From the NCBI GenBank assembly GCA_964251665.1, contig CAXUKO010000009.1:186001-250000 (forward strand): a DNA stretch of 64,000 nucleotides, given 5' to 3'. The DNA comes from JBBQLG01 sp964251665. GTDB lineage: Bacteria; Bacteroidota; Bacteroidia; Cytophagales; Spirosomataceae. Made by a program: the position numbers and the translations under genes. Shown piece after piece: positions 9,254 through 20,225 of this stretch (position 1 is its first letter; every line of letters starts with the position of its first letter). The notes beneath the pieces were generated by a model. The model was not told where the DNA came from. It made no database searches and saw nothing but the letters and a program-made list of their open reading frames with translations.

Positions 9254-9817
9254 ATGCCTTCACTAGTTACCATACTACTCGGTCCGTGGCTGGCTGCCCG
9301 ATTGCTTTTCGGAAAAGCCAGTAGCCCTTTGGATTTGAACCTGACCTCTTCAGTTATACCGGTGCAGGCTACCCGGCCACCCGGTGTACCTACTCGTCCG
9401 GCCACTTGGGTGTACACTAAAACTGCCGATCAGACAGGTAAAGCCGTCGAGAAAGCATCGGTCACCTCGCCTGATGTGCTTAAACTGGGTTTTCCGTACG
9501 AAGGCGGAGCCACGGCCACGCTGACCATTCGCCGAACGACCAATGGCACAACCCTATATATACAGGTATCGCAGGGGCAGTTCAACAGCAGTTATCAGGG
9601 CGGCAGTGCCCGAATCCGATTCGATAACCAGCCGTGGGGGACGTATGCCTATTCACCGGCGGCCAATGGTACGGGGACGACTATTTTCTTTGATGCCACC
9701 GATCCACTAATCAGGAAGATAAAAGCCTCCCGGACGATGGCCGTCGACGTGGCGTTTAACGGACAGGGTCGACGGCAGGTTACGTTTAAAACCGCTGGTC
9801 TGCGCTGGAATTCCTGA
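9254..9817 (+). CDS. Predicted exported protein of unknown function
   Basis: 187 residues with a short hydrophobic N-terminus (MPSLVTILLGPWLAARLLFG) that could be a signal peptide, then a Thr/Gly/Ser-rich region with predicted beta-strand character (GGATATLTIRRTTNGTTLYI, GTTIFFDATDPLI, TMAVDVAFNGQGRRQVTFKT). This is a beta-sandwich-like layout without catalytic motifs. No family was recognised. It follows the glycosyltransferase gene closely on the same strand and is closed by a strong terminator shared with gltD, so the two may be co-transcribed. Confidence 0.65.
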   Translation: MPSLVTILLGPWLAARLLFGKASSPLDLNLTSSVIPVQATRPPGVPTRPATWVYTKTADQTGKAVEKASVTSPDVLKLGFPYEGGATATLTIRRTTNGTTLYIQVSQGQFNSSYQGGSARIRFDNQPWGTYAYSPAANGTGTTIFFDATDPLIRKIKASRTMAVDVAFNGQGRRQVTFKTAGLRWNS

Positions 9818-9838
9818 ATAGCGGTAAACCCCTAAACC

Positions 9839-9878
9839 CCGGAACGCCCGAAGCAAAAATGTGCCTCGGGCGTTCCGG
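9839..9878. terminator. Bidirectional terminator hairpin
   Basis: A 13-bp perfect stem (9839-9851 with 9866-9878, arm CCGGAACGCCCGA) and 14-nt loop lie between two convergent genes. Confidence 0.75.
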
Positions 9879-9913
9879 TAAACTAAGTGCTGGCTTAATG
9901 GATCGCAGCGGGC

Positions 9914-11401
<1,488 letters not shown>

Positions 11402-11406
11402 TGGTA

Positions 11407-11832
11407 TTATAAGGTATAGGTAGTGTCAAATACGGCTTCCCAGGTTAGATCGATGGTATCGGTCGACATCTCGGTTTCGATACTGGCTTCCTTTTGGGCT
11501 TCGGTCAACGCTCGCTGCCAGATGCTTTGAATATATGATTCATTGAGGGAAGGCGTAAATTCGCGGAGTTCATCAATCTCATAACGGGCATTTGTAATGG
11601 AGAGCAGCCAGCTTTTTGTTCGCTTGTCCGGTTGAATTTTCCATTTGATTACGTGCATCATTAGCCGGGTAAGCTGACTCCGCAACGCTCGTTTCTCCGA
11701 ACGTGCCATTGTGTCAATTAATTGATTCAGCCCAGCCTCCACATCCATTAGATTACCTTCATCAAATGACTGCTTAATCTCCTGGGCGGCCAATAATTCA
11801 GAGGTTGCCGCAATGTCTTCCCAGTTTTTCAT
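11407..11832 (-). CDS. DUF29-family protein inside the glutamate synthase operon
   Basis: 141 residues matching the DUF29 pattern: an initial W-D-I-A-A-T-S-E-L-L segment, LIDTMARSEKRALRSQLTRL, MHVIKWKIQPDKRTKSWLLS, and NARYEIDELREFTPSL. The protein is helical, with no signal peptide or catalytic motif. DUF29 genes are abundant and often mobile in cyanobacteria and some other phyla, and their function is unknown. This one lies between gltB and gltD (63 bp after gltB, 5 bp before gltD), an unusual place that implies co-transcription with glutamate synthase. Confidence 0.85.
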   Translation of the reverse strand: MKNWEDIAATSELLAAQEIKQSFDEGNLMDVEAGLNQLIDTMARSEKRALRSQLTRLMMHVIKWKIQPDKRTKSWLLSITNARYEIDELREFTPSLNESYIQSIWQRALTEAQKEASIETEMSTDTIDLTWEAVFDTTYTL

Positions 11833-11895
11833 ACGAATGTTCTTGCTTTAGCTTACAAGTTACACGATCTGTTTCAGGCAGGCAACACCGTAACA

Positions 11896-14800
11896 TCAAG
11901 CCGTTACCGGTATCGCATCCGATTGTGTCTGCGTCTTGCGGGCCTGCAATGCTTTCTTGTAATCCGTCGGGAATACTTTAACAAACTGTCCCTGTGTCGT
12001 GGCCCAATCGTTGAGGATACTAGCTGCCAAGCTGCTGTTGGTCAGCCGATAATGCTTCTCAATGGCGAAACGAAGGGTGTCTGCATCTTCGAGGTCTGGG
12101 GCTTCCAGCTCCACCATTTCGGGGTTACACTTGGCCGGAAATACACCCGTCGGGTCAAAGACGTACGCAATACCGCCCGACATGCCGGCCGCGAAGTTGC
12201 GCCCTGTTTCACCCAGAATGATTACCTGACCACCGGTCATGTATTCGCAGCCGTGGTCGCCCACGCCCTCGACCACCACATGGGCACCCGAGTTACGCAC
12301 GGCAAACCGCTCGCCCGCCATGCCCCGGATGTAGGCTTCGCCCGAGGTGGCGCCGTAGAAGGAGACGTTACCGACGATGCTGTTTTCTTCCGGTTTGAAC
12401 GTAGCGGCCCGGTCGGGGTACACAATCAGCTCGGCTCCGCACAGCCCTTTGCCGAAGTAGTCGTTGGCATCGCCTTCAAGTTCCAGCCGGACCCCCGCCG
12501 TGTTGAACGCGCCAAAACTCTGGCCCGCCGTTCCCCGGAATTTATAGTGAATCGTCCCTTCAGGTAAACCGGGACCACCATACACCTTCGAGATTTCGTT
12601 GGATAACACCGTACCCGTCGTCCGGTCCTCGTTGTTAATCGTAAACTCGCCGGTCACCGCATCGGCGTCGGTCAGAGCCGGTTGCGCCGTTTCGACCAGC
12701 TTCCAGTCCATAATCCGGGCCATGCCGTGATCCTGTTCTTCCTGTTTGTAAAGGGCCACCTGCAAATCGACTGGAGCTTTGTAAAGCAGCGCCGAGAGGT
12801 CGAGGTTTTTATATTTCCAGTGCTGAACATCGTCGCGCATCTCCAGCATCTGCACCTGACCAACCATTTCGGTGATCGACCGGAAGCCCAGTTCGGCCAT
12901 GATCTCGCGCAGTTCCGTGGCCAGGAAGGTAAACATAGTCACCACGTACTCGGGCTTGCCGGTAAACAGCGCGCGGAGTTCTTCATTCTGCGTCGCTACC
13001 CCCACCGGACAGGTGTTCAGGTGGCATTTTCGCATCATGATGCAGCCCGTTGCGACCAGCGCTGCCGTAGCAACACCAAACTCTTCGGCTCCGAGCAGGG
13101 CCGCAATGGCCAGGTCGCGACCCGTGCGAATCTGTCCGTCGGCCTGCACCGTTACGCGCCCCCGCAGTTTATTGCGAACCAGCGTCTGATGCGTTTCGGC
13201 CAGCCCCAGTTCCCAGGGTAGTCCCGCGTGCCGGATACTCGACAGGGGAGAAGCACCCGTGCCGCCGTCATGACCCGAGATCAGGATATGGTCGGCCTTG
13301 GCTTTGGCAACACCCGTCGCGATGGTACCGACACCCGCTTCGGACACCAGCTTAACGCTGATGCAGGCGGCCCGGTTGGCGTTTTTCAAGTCGAAAATCA
13401 ACTGCGCCAGATCTTCGATCGAATAAATATCGTGGTGGGGCGGTGGCGAAATCAGGCCCACGCCGGGCGTGGAGTGCCGGACGCGGCCAATCCACTCATC
13501 TACTTTATGGCCGGGTAGCTGACCACCTTCGCCGGGCTTGGCCCCCTGCGCCATTTTGATCTGTAGTTCGCGGGCGTTGGTCAGGTAATAACTCGTTACG
13601 CCGAAACGCCCCGACGCGACCTGCTTGATGGCCGAGTTTCGGTTGTTGCCGAACTCATCCGTCTGGAAGCGGATTTCGTCTTCACCGCCTTCGCCGGAGT
13701 TGCTTTTGCCGCCGATGCGGTTCATGGCGATGGCCAGTGTCGTGTGGGCTTCCCACGAAATAGAACCGAAGGACATGGCACCCGTCGCAAACCGTTTGAA
13801 AATGGCTTCAATTGGCTCCACTTCCCCGATCGGAACGGGCTTGCTCTTTTTGAACTTCAGCAGACCCCGAAGCGTGAGCGCCTGCCGGGTCTGGTCATCA
13901 ATGAGCTTGCTGTATTTTTTGTACTCCTGGTAGCTGTTATGCTTGGTGGAGTGCTGCAGCAAGTGAATGGTATCGGGGTTGAACAGGTGTTTCTCACCCC
14001 GCTGTTTCCACTGATAAATGCCGCCCACTTCCAGTCGGGGATTGGATACGGGTTTTTCGGGGAACGCAGCGTGGTGACGGACCAGAATTTCGCGCGCGAT
14101 TTCAGCCAGCCCCATGCCGCCAATGCGGGAGACAGTGCCGGTGAAATACCGGTCAACAACGGTTTTATTGAGCCCCAGGCACTCGAAGATCATCGCGCCC
14201 TGATACGACTGTAGGGTCGAGATACCCATCTTGGAGAAGATTTTGAGCAACTCGCCGTTGACCGCCTTGATGTAATTCTTGTACAGTTTATCAACCGGGT
14301 AATCGACACCCAGCATCCCGCGTTCTCTCAGGCTGGCGATGGTTTCGAAGGCCATGTACGGGTTGATACCCGACGCGCCATACCCAATCAGCGTCGCAAA
14401 ATGGTGCGTTTCCCACACATCACCCGCTTCCACGACCAGACCGACTTTGCCGCGCAGGCCGCGCTGAATGAGGTGGTGGTGCACGGCCGAGGTCGACAGC
14501 AGCGACGGTATTGGGGCGTGGTTACTATCGACATTCCGGTCCGAGAGTACCAAAATGGAGTAGCCGTCTTCGATGGCATCTTCGGCGTAGCGGCACAGTC
14601 GTTCCAGCGCCCGCTCGAGCGACGACCCCTGTCCATCGGCCAGGAAATAGCAATTTAGCGTCTTGGCCTGAAACCGGTGCCGGTCGATGAACCGCAGTTT
14701 ATCAAATTCCTGAATGGTCAGCACGGGCTGCTCCAGTTCGATCTGACGGCAGTGTTCCGGCGATTCACTCAGGAGGTTATACGTAGCCCCGACAAACGAG

Positions 14801-16464
14801 ATGAGCGACATGATCGCCCGTTCCCGGATGGAGTCGATGGGCGGGTTGGTGACCTGCGCAAATAACTGCTTAAAGTAGTTGGCCAGGTGCTGACTCTGAT
14901 CCGACAGTACCGCCAGCGGCACATCGGTGCCCATTGATCCGAGCGCTTCTTTGCCCGTCTCGACCATTGGTACCAGAATCATGCGCAGGTCTTCGGAGGT
15001 ATAGCCAAACACCTGCTGCAGCCGCATGAGCGTTTTCTCGTCATGGTGACTGTACGACCGCACCGGGGCCTCCAGATCAGCAATCTTTATCTTATTCTCG
15101 TTCAGCCACTGCTGGTAGGGCTGCCGGGTGCAGATTTCGTTTTTAACGTCCTCGTCCGAGATAATCCGGCCCTGTTCCATGTCCACTACGAACATTTTAC
15201 CGGGTTGTAGCCGCCCTTTTTTGACCACTTTTGCCGGGTCAATATCCAGCACACCGGCTTCGGAGGCCATAATAACAATATCGTCATTGGTCACCCAGTA
15301 GCGGGAGGGACGCAGGCCATTCCGGTCGAGAGTGGCACCCACGATACGCCCGTCCGTGAAGGAAATGGACGCGGGACCATCCCAGGGTTCAATCAGGGCC
15401 GCATGGTATTCATAGAATGCCCGGCGGGCCGGGTCCATCGCGTCATTACCATCCCAGGCTTCGGGAATGAGCATCATCATGACGTGCGGCAGTGATCGGC
15501 CGCTCATCACCAGTAATTCAATGGCGTTATCAAGGTTAGCCGAATCTGACTGTTTGGGATCGCAGATGGGCAGCAGCATCGCCAGCTCGTCCTTCGTAAA
15601 ATTCGACGATTCGAGCAGACCTTCGGCGGCCCGAATCCAGTTGACGTTGCCTCTAACGGTATTGATCTCTCCGTTGTGGGCAATATAACGGAAGGGCTGG
15701 GCCAGTTTCCAGGACGGAAAGGTATTGGTCGAGAACCGGGAGTGCACCACACCCAGCGCCGAAACGACATCTTCGTGGGCCAGATCCGGGAAGTAGCTTT
15801 CCAGTTGTAACGTCGTCAGCTGTCCTTTATATGTCAGTGTCCGGCAGGAGAGGGATGAAAAGTAGAAGTCCTCCACGCCCGCCACTGTTTCGTTAATGAT
15901 GCGGGTGCTGTGGTTGCGCAGGACATATAGCTTACGCTCAAAATCATCGGGATTAGTCACGGTAATGGGCCGCTTAACAAATACCTGCTCCATCTGCGGC
16001 TCGTGCGACCGCGACCCTGCCCCCAGATCTGTATTGTTAACCGGCACAACCCGGTAGCCCAGAATCTCCAGCCCCAGTTTGCGGGCTTTCCGGTTGAGTA
16101 CGGCCCGGCACTCATCGCGCAGGCGGCTATCCTGGGGGAAGTAGACCATGCCCACGCCGTATTCCAGAGCGGGTGGCAGGGCAATACCCTGTTTGCGGCA
16201 TTCGTCCAGCAGAAATTCGTGCGGAATCTGGATGAGCAGACCGGCACCGTCGCCGGAGTTGGCTTCACTACCGGTAGCACCCCGGTGCTCCATACGCCGG
16301 AGCATTTGTAGGGAATCAGCCACAATCTGATGCGATTTGCGGCCTTTGATATCAGCAATGAAGCCAATGCCGCAGTTATCGTGTTCAAATTCGGGGCGGT
16401 ATAAGCCGGTCTCCGGTTGGTGCGGGAGTGAGAAGCCCTCCGTTGGGGTTAGCTGGTCAGACAT
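11896..16464 (-). CDS. gltB: Glutamate synthase, large (alpha) subunit
   Basis: 1522 residues, the full family length. Domains in order: a short propeptide ending at the nucleophile Cys31 (HDNCGIGF), which is exposed by processing; class II glutamine amidotransferase (about 31-440); central domain; FMN-binding synthase barrel (about 850-1230, with RHAGLPWELGLAETHQTL); a 3Fe-4S cluster motif CIMMRKCHLNTC; and a C-terminal GXGXG beta-helix (GGQVIILGETGRNFAAGMSGG). It makes glutamate from glutamine and 2-oxoglutarate using electrons from GltD. A candidate promoter (TATCTTGC at 16611-16618 with a TTG element near 16637) lies about 150 bp upstream. Confidence 0.97.
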   Translation of the reverse strand: MSDQLTPTEGFSLPHQPETGLYRPEFEHDNCGIGFIADIKGRKSHQIVADSLQMLRRMEHRGATGSEANSGDGAGLLIQIPHEFLLDECRKQGIALPPALEYGVGMVYFPQDSRLRDECRAVLNRKARKLGLEILGYRVVPVNNTDLGAGSRSHEPQMEQVFVKRPITVTNPDDFERKLYVLRNHSTRIINETVAGVEDFYFSSLSCRTLTYKGQLTTLQLESYFPDLAHEDVVSALGVVHSRFSTNTFPSWKLAQPFRYIAHNGEINTVRGNVNWIRAAEGLLESSNFTKDELAMLLPICDPKQSDSANLDNAIELLVMSGRSLPHVMMMLIPEAWDGNDAMDPARRAFYEYHAALIEPWDGPASISFTDGRIVGATLDRNGLRPSRYWVTNDDIVIMASEAGVLDIDPAKVVKKGRLQPGKMFVVDMEQGRIISDEDVKNEICTRQPYQQWLNENKIKIADLEAPVRSYSHHDEKTLMRLQQVFGYTSEDLRMILVPMVETGKEALGSMGTDVPLAVLSDQSQHLANYFKQLFAQVTNPPIDSIRERAIMSLISFVGATYNLLSESPEHCRQIELEQPVLTIQEFDKLRFIDRHRFQAKTLNCYFLADGQGSSLERALERLCRYAEDAIEDGYSILVLSDRNVDSNHAPIPSLLSTSAVHHHLIQRGLRGKVGLVVEAGDVWETHHFATLIGYGASGINPYMAFETIASLRERGMLGVDYPVDKLYKNYIKAVNGELLKIFSKMGISTLQSYQGAMIFECLGLNKTVVDRYFTGTVSRIGGMGLAEIAREILVRHHAAFPEKPVSNPRLEVGGIYQWKQRGEKHLFNPDTIHLLQHSTKHNSYQEYKKYSKLIDDQTRQALTLRGLLKFKKSKPVPIGEVEPIEAIFKRFATGAMSFGSISWEAHTTLAIAMNRIGGKSNSGEGGEDEIRFQTDEFGNNRNSAIKQVASGRFGVTSYYLTNARELQIKMAQGAKPGEGGQLPGHKVDEWIGRVRHSTPGVGLISPPPHHDIYSIEDLAQLIFDLKNANRAACISVKLVSEAGVGTIATGVAKAKADHILISGHDGGTGASPLSSIRHAGLPWELGLAETHQTLVRNKLRGRVTVQADGQIRTGRDLAIAALLGAEEFGVATAALVATGCIMMRKCHLNTCPVGVATQNEELRALFTGKPEYVVTMFTFLATELREIMAELGFRSITEMVGQVQMLEMRDDVQHWKYKNLDLSALLYKAPVDLQVALYKQEEQDHGMARIMDWKLVETAQPALTDADAVTGEFTINNEDRTTGTVLSNEISKVYGGPGLPEGTIHYKFRGTAGQSFGAFNTAGVRLELEGDANDYFGKGLCGAELIVYPDRAATFKPEENSIVGNVSFYGATSGEAYIRGMAGERFAVRNSGAHVVVEGVGDHGCEYMTGGQVIILGETGRNFAAGMSGGIAYVFDPTGVFPAKCNPEMVELEAPDLEDADTLRFAIEKHYRLTNSSLAASILNDWATTQGQFVKVFPTDYKKALQARKTQTQSDAIPVTA

Positions 16465-16610
16465 AGTCGTAACGGCGATTGGTCAGGTCTGCCTGACGGA
16501 GTGGTCAGGACAGGGTATTTATTAACAAAATGACAATAGATCAGGTTTCCGCGTACGGGTTAAAACGGGAAGAAAAACACCGGTACGTCAGTTGATTTCG
16601 ATGAAGCCTT

Positions 16611-16639
16611 GCAAGATACTACTAAAACAATTTGGCAAA
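16611..16639 (-). promoter_or_regulatory. Candidate gltB promoter
   Basis: On the minus strand TATCTTGC (16611-16618), one base off TAnnTTTG, is preceded at about 18 bp by TTG (16637-16639). It is the best Bacteroidota-type promoter in the 265-bp gap upstream of gltB. Confidence 0.35.
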
Positions 16640-16729
16640 AATAGCTTTTAACGGAATTATCTTTTGATACGCTAATTTTATGAATTTCGTACAAAACAAT
16701 CTTGAATACTGACTAAATAACAAGAACTG

Positions 16730-17812
16730 TCAGCGGCATTTTTTCATGCGTTCGGCGTTGGACAGAGCATCTCCGGCAGTTTGACCCCGGCTGAACGCGT
16801 CGCAGGCCGCAGCCGTATTTCCGGTCAGCAGGTAAGCCTGACCTGTATAATAATACAATTGATCGACGGATGGGTCGAGTTTTTCGGCCTGTCGCAGTGA
16901 AACTAAGGATTTAGTTGATTCTTTCTGCTTCAGGTAGTAGATCCCCAGGTTCCGGTGCGCCCAGGCATTCCGGTCGTCGATACGCAGGGATTGGGTAAGC
17001 AGGGGCAGGGTTTCGGCATCCCGGCCGAGCATCAGGAGCAGGTACGCCCGGTTGTTGAGGTAATAGGCCTGCGTCGGCTGAATGGACAGTGCCCGGTCGA
17101 CAAATGTCAGCGCTTCGGCGTAGTTGCCCGTCTGAGCCAGCAACAGACTAAGGTTATTCAAAGCCGCATCCTGCTTCGGATTCAGGGCAACGGCCTGCTG
17201 CAGATCCTGCCGGGCGGCCGGGTACGCTTTCTGACTAAAGAATAAAGCCCCCCGATTGGTCAGGGCTTCCCAATTTTTAGGATTCAACTGCAACGCCCGG
17301 TCGTAGGCTACCTGTGCGTCCGACGGTTTATTTAGCCTGACGTAGGTATCGCCGAGCCGGGTCTGGTAAAAGGTTGAGTCGGTATATGTTTTCTGAATTT
17401 GTAGCAAGTCGGTCAGGGCTCCGTTGGCATCGCCGGTTTCGAGCAGCACATCGGCGCGGTTGAGGTAAGCGGGTTCGTAGGCCGGATCGCGTTGAATGGC
17501 CTCTGTATAATCAGCGAGGGCGGCTTCCCGCTCGCCGTTGCGGTAACGGGCCAGACCCCGGTTGTTGTAGGCATCGGCAAAGTCCGGCTTCTTTTTGATG
17601 GCTTCATCGTAATACCGAATCGCTTCGGTATACTCCCGTTTGCCGAGCTGCACATTTCCCTTCAAAAAAAACTGAGCCGCTTCCTGCCGCGTCTGATCGG
17701 AACAACCGCTTAGGAAGAGTCCACCCAACAGAACGAAAACGGCCCACCTCTGGCGAACAGACGAGGAGAGAAGCCCGGAACGCTTTCCGGTTATATTTTG
17801 CTGATGAATCAT
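16730..17812 (-). CDS. TPR-repeat lipoprotein
   Basis: 360 residues. The N-terminal membrane segment ends in a lipobox FLSGC (Cys near residue 37), predicting export and lipidation. It is followed by about eight tandem tetratricopeptide repeats (AIRYYDEAIKKKPDFADAYN, ALADYTEAIQRDP, DAQVAYDRALQLNPKN, and so on). TPR lipoproteins act as scaffolds at the envelope; no specific partner is indicated. It stands alone between gltB and a small plus-strand gene. Confidence 0.82.
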   Translation of the reverse strand: MIHQQNITGKRSGLLSSSVRQRWAVFVLLGGLFLSGCSDQTRQEAAQFFLKGNVQLGKREYTEAIRYYDEAIKKKPDFADAYNNRGLARYRNGEREAALADYTEAIQRDPAYEPAYLNRADVLLETGDANGALTDLLQIQKTYTDSTFYQTRLGDTYVRLNKPSDAQVAYDRALQLNPKNWEALTNRGALFFSQKAYPAARQDLQQAVALNPKQDAALNNLSLLLAQTGNYAEALTFVDRALSIQPTQAYYLNNRAYLLLMLGRDAETLPLLTQSLRIDDRNAWAHRNLGIYYLKQKESTKSLVSLRQAEKLDPSVDQLYYYTGQAYLLTGNTAAACDAFSRGQTAGDALSNAERMKKCR

Positions 17813-17893
17813 ATCGGGTAGCTGATGGTATAGTGCGCTCGGTCAGGCCTCCATTCGCTCATTCACTCAATCAAAAAATCACTCATTAGAAAC

Positions 17894-18142
17894 ATGCGTC
17901 ACCTACAGGAAATTCCGCATACCCACTTCCGTATGGGCCTTTATGCGTGGAACAACAAATTCATCGTAAAGATTGAAACCGGTCCGTACGAACAAACCTA
18001 CAAAGTAAGTGAGCTGGACATTACCACGGCGGATGAAGTGATCCAATTACTCGATGCGTCCTTTCTGGAACGGGTCGAACAACGGTTCCGGGAGATGGAT
18101 GCCGACTGGACGGCAACGCAGGAGCGGCATGAGTTTGATTGA
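17894..18142 (+). CDS. Small conserved-looking protein of unknown function
   Basis: 82 residues starting MRHLQEIPHTHFRMGLYAWNN. The composition is that of a small soluble alpha/beta protein (FIVKIETGPYEQTYKVSE, then a helical LDITTADEVIQLLDASFLERV), with no signal peptide or cysteines. Codon use resembles neighbouring real genes, and the gene is followed by a strong inverted repeat, both of which support its reality. It is divergent from the TPR lipoprotein gene. No family was recognised. Confidence 0.65.
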   Translation: MRHLQEIPHTHFRMGLYAWNNKFIVKIETGPYEQTYKVSELDITTADEVIQLLDASFLERVEQRFREMDADWTATQERHEFD

Positions 18143-18153
18143 TGTCAGGAAAG

Positions 18154-18229
18154 ATAGTGTTTCAATTATTGTATAGTAAATACTTATAATCTAATACAAG
18201 TATTTACTATACAATAATTGAAACACTAT
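18154..18229. terminator. 32-bp perfect AT-rich inverted repeat (convergent terminator)
   Basis: Left arm 18154-18185 and right arm 18198-18229 are exact reverse complements over 32 bp, with a 12-nt loop. The element lies between convergent genes, and its right arm contains the TAG stop (18226-18228) of the M61 peptidase gene. It is far longer than a normal terminator. Confidence 0.8.
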
Positions 18230-20133
18230 TTGATGTACAGCCACTTAGCGAACAGCGAGCGTTGTTGTGTAGTTGGATTTGCGACTGGCTCCAGGCGGTA
18301 GCTGCCCAGCGGGTTCTCTGTCAGCTTAATGGGCAGGGTTCGAATCAGTCCGCTGCGGTTGACAAGCACCTGTATGGTTTCGCCCACCCGCCGACCCGCC
18401 AGCAGGCGATTCAGGTCATCACCGACCCGCGTACTATCGATGGATAGAATCTCATCGCCCACGTTGAGCCCATCGGTCCAGGCCGCCGAATTTCGACGGA
18501 CGCTGGCTACAATTAGCTTGCCACCCGAGGCTGATGTGCCCGCGCCCAGAAAACCGTCCTGAGTCCGGGACGCCGGACCGTTCAGCGCAACATTCGTTAA
18601 CCGCAAACCGACCGGTTCGAAGAACGCATTGTAGTCAATGACGTCCGTACCGAAGACGTATTTTTTGAAGAAGTCATCCAGATTCCGGCCCGCGATCTGG
18701 GCCGCTGCCCGCTGAAATTCCTCGTCCGTAAAGCCGCGCTGCTGCTTCTTATAATACTCCTGATACAGGTAGCGCATCAGGTCGTCCAGGTTTCGGGTAC
18801 CATTGGTGTTAGCAAGAATGGTCAGGTTCAGTAAGGTGCCCAGCACGTTGCCTTTGCTGTAATACGAAATCGTGCTGTTGCCCGAATTCTCGTTAGGACG
18901 GTACCCTTTGATCCAGGCATCCCAACTTGATTCAGCGGCTGACTGCACCCGCGTACCCGGCTGATTTTCGATGCCGGTAATATCACTGGCCACTACATTC
19001 AGATACTGCTCCGGTGTGTGAATCCCCGCCCGGCGCAGGATGTATTCTGCGTAAAACGAAGTAACGCCTTCCGACAGCCACAGCAGGTGCGTGTAGTTTT
19101 CGTTCTCGTAATCGAATGGCCCGAGGGCGATGGGGCGGATGCGTTTGACGTTCCAGAGGTGAAAGTATTCGTGGGCCGCTAATGAAAGAAAGCCCCGGTA
19201 CCCGGTTTCGGTCTGGTAGGTATTTCGGGCCGTCTGGAGGGTTGTAGAGTTGAGGTGCTCCAGTCCTCCGCCCGCGTTGGGCATGTGATGGACGATAAAC
19301 GTATAGTCTTTACAGGGATGCTCCCCCACGACGGTAGCTGCCGTTTCGCAGACGCGCTGGTAATCACGCGTCAGCCGCTCCTGATCGAAGGCCACCTGGC
19401 CGAACATCGCTACTGTATGCGGAATGCCAGAAGCCGTAAAGGTGAACGTCGGGTGCGTACCAATCTCAATAGGGGAGTCGACCAGACTGTCGTAGTTGGG
19501 CACGGCGTAGGTCCACTTTTCGCCACCACTTAACAGTGTTAACCCTGTTGAAACGGTCGTCCAGCCCGTATATGGTTTCACGATGAGCTGCGCCGGATTG
19601 CTTTTCAGGGCGTCCGTATACATGAATATACTGGCCCCGTTGAGGTAACCGTGGTCGCTGTCCACAAAACTGTTCCGCACGCTGAGCTCGTAAGCGTACA
19701 CTTTATAGGTAATCGTGAGCGCATCGTCCGCCGAGAAAATGCGCCAGGTGTTCTTCTTGACTTTATCTATAACTAAGTTCTTAGTTGTGCTTTGGGCGGA
19801 ATGGGCCGTAAATCCTTCGACATTTTTTGCGTATTCGCGGATGAGGTAGGAGCCGGGTGTCCAGACCGGCATTTTAATGTCAATATAGCCCGTTTTTTTA
19901 TAGCCGGGTAATCCGGCGAGGTTGGTCAACTGCATCGTTACCTCGAAGTAGTGAGTCTGAGGCTCAGGCATGGCGAGCACATACGTGATCGCGGGTACTG
20001 CGGCAGTGGGTTCATCAACGGACTGGGCCGAACGCCCGGCCAGCCGATGCGGGGTGCTGCTCACCGGGCGGGTCAACAGCGAGATGCTTAATAGGAATAG
20101 CCACCAAAACTTTTTTTTCATACGGAAATGCAT
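18226..20133 (-). CDS. M61-family metallopeptidase with C-terminal PDZ domain
   Basis: 635 residues with an N-terminal signal peptide (KKKFWWLFLLSISLLTRPVSS). The zinc motif HEYFHLWNVKRIRP matches the M61 HExxH-(W)N-KR-RP signature, with the downstream Glu in WLSEGVTSFYAEY as third ligand. A PDZ domain occupies about residues 515-605 (GGKLIVASVRRNSAAWTDGL). The family cleaves N-terminal Gly/Ala residues from peptides in the periplasm. Start at Met1 or at Met5; both retain the signal peptide. The stop codon lies in the 32-bp inverted repeat. Divergent from the large TPR gene. Confidence 0.92.
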   Translation of the reverse strand: MHFRMKKKFWWLFLLSISLLTRPVSSTPHRLAGRSAQSVDEPTAAVPAITYVLAMPEPQTHYFEVTMQLTNLAGLPGYKKTGYIDIKMPVWTPGSYLIREYAKNVEGFTAHSAQSTTKNLVIDKVKKNTWRIFSADDALTITYKVYAYELSVRNSFVDSDHGYLNGASIFMYTDALKSNPAQLIVKPYTGWTTVSTGLTLLSGGEKWTYAVPNYDSLVDSPIEIGTHPTFTFTASGIPHTVAMFGQVAFDQERLTRDYQRVCETAATVVGEHPCKDYTFIVHHMPNAGGGLEHLNSTTLQTARNTYQTETGYRGFLSLAAHEYFHLWNVKRIRPIALGPFDYENENYTHLLWLSEGVTSFYAEYILRRAGIHTPEQYLNVVASDITGIENQPGTRVQSAAESSWDAWIKGYRPNENSGNSTISYYSKGNVLGTLLNLTILANTNGTRNLDDLMRYLYQEYYKKQQRGFTDEEFQRAAAQIAGRNLDDFFKKYVFGTDVIDYNAFFEPVGLRLTNVALNGPASRTQDGFLGAGTSASGGKLIVASVRRNSAAWTDGLNVGDEILSIDSTRVGDDLNRLLAGRRVGETIQVLVNRSGLIRTLPIKLTENPLGSYRLEPVANPTTQQRSLFAKWLYIK

Positions 20134-20225
20134 GTACTTTCGTTTTTTACCTGATTTTAACCGGTCTCAAACCGAGTCGGCGAAACTACAATGCTTTCAA
20201 AGGAATCACAACCTTTGCCAACCGT

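Noticed and set aside
18340..18356. GGGTTCGAATC-like string suggestive of a tRNA T-arm
   Set aside because: Lies inside the M61 peptidase PDZ coding region with no acceptor or anticodon stem around it.
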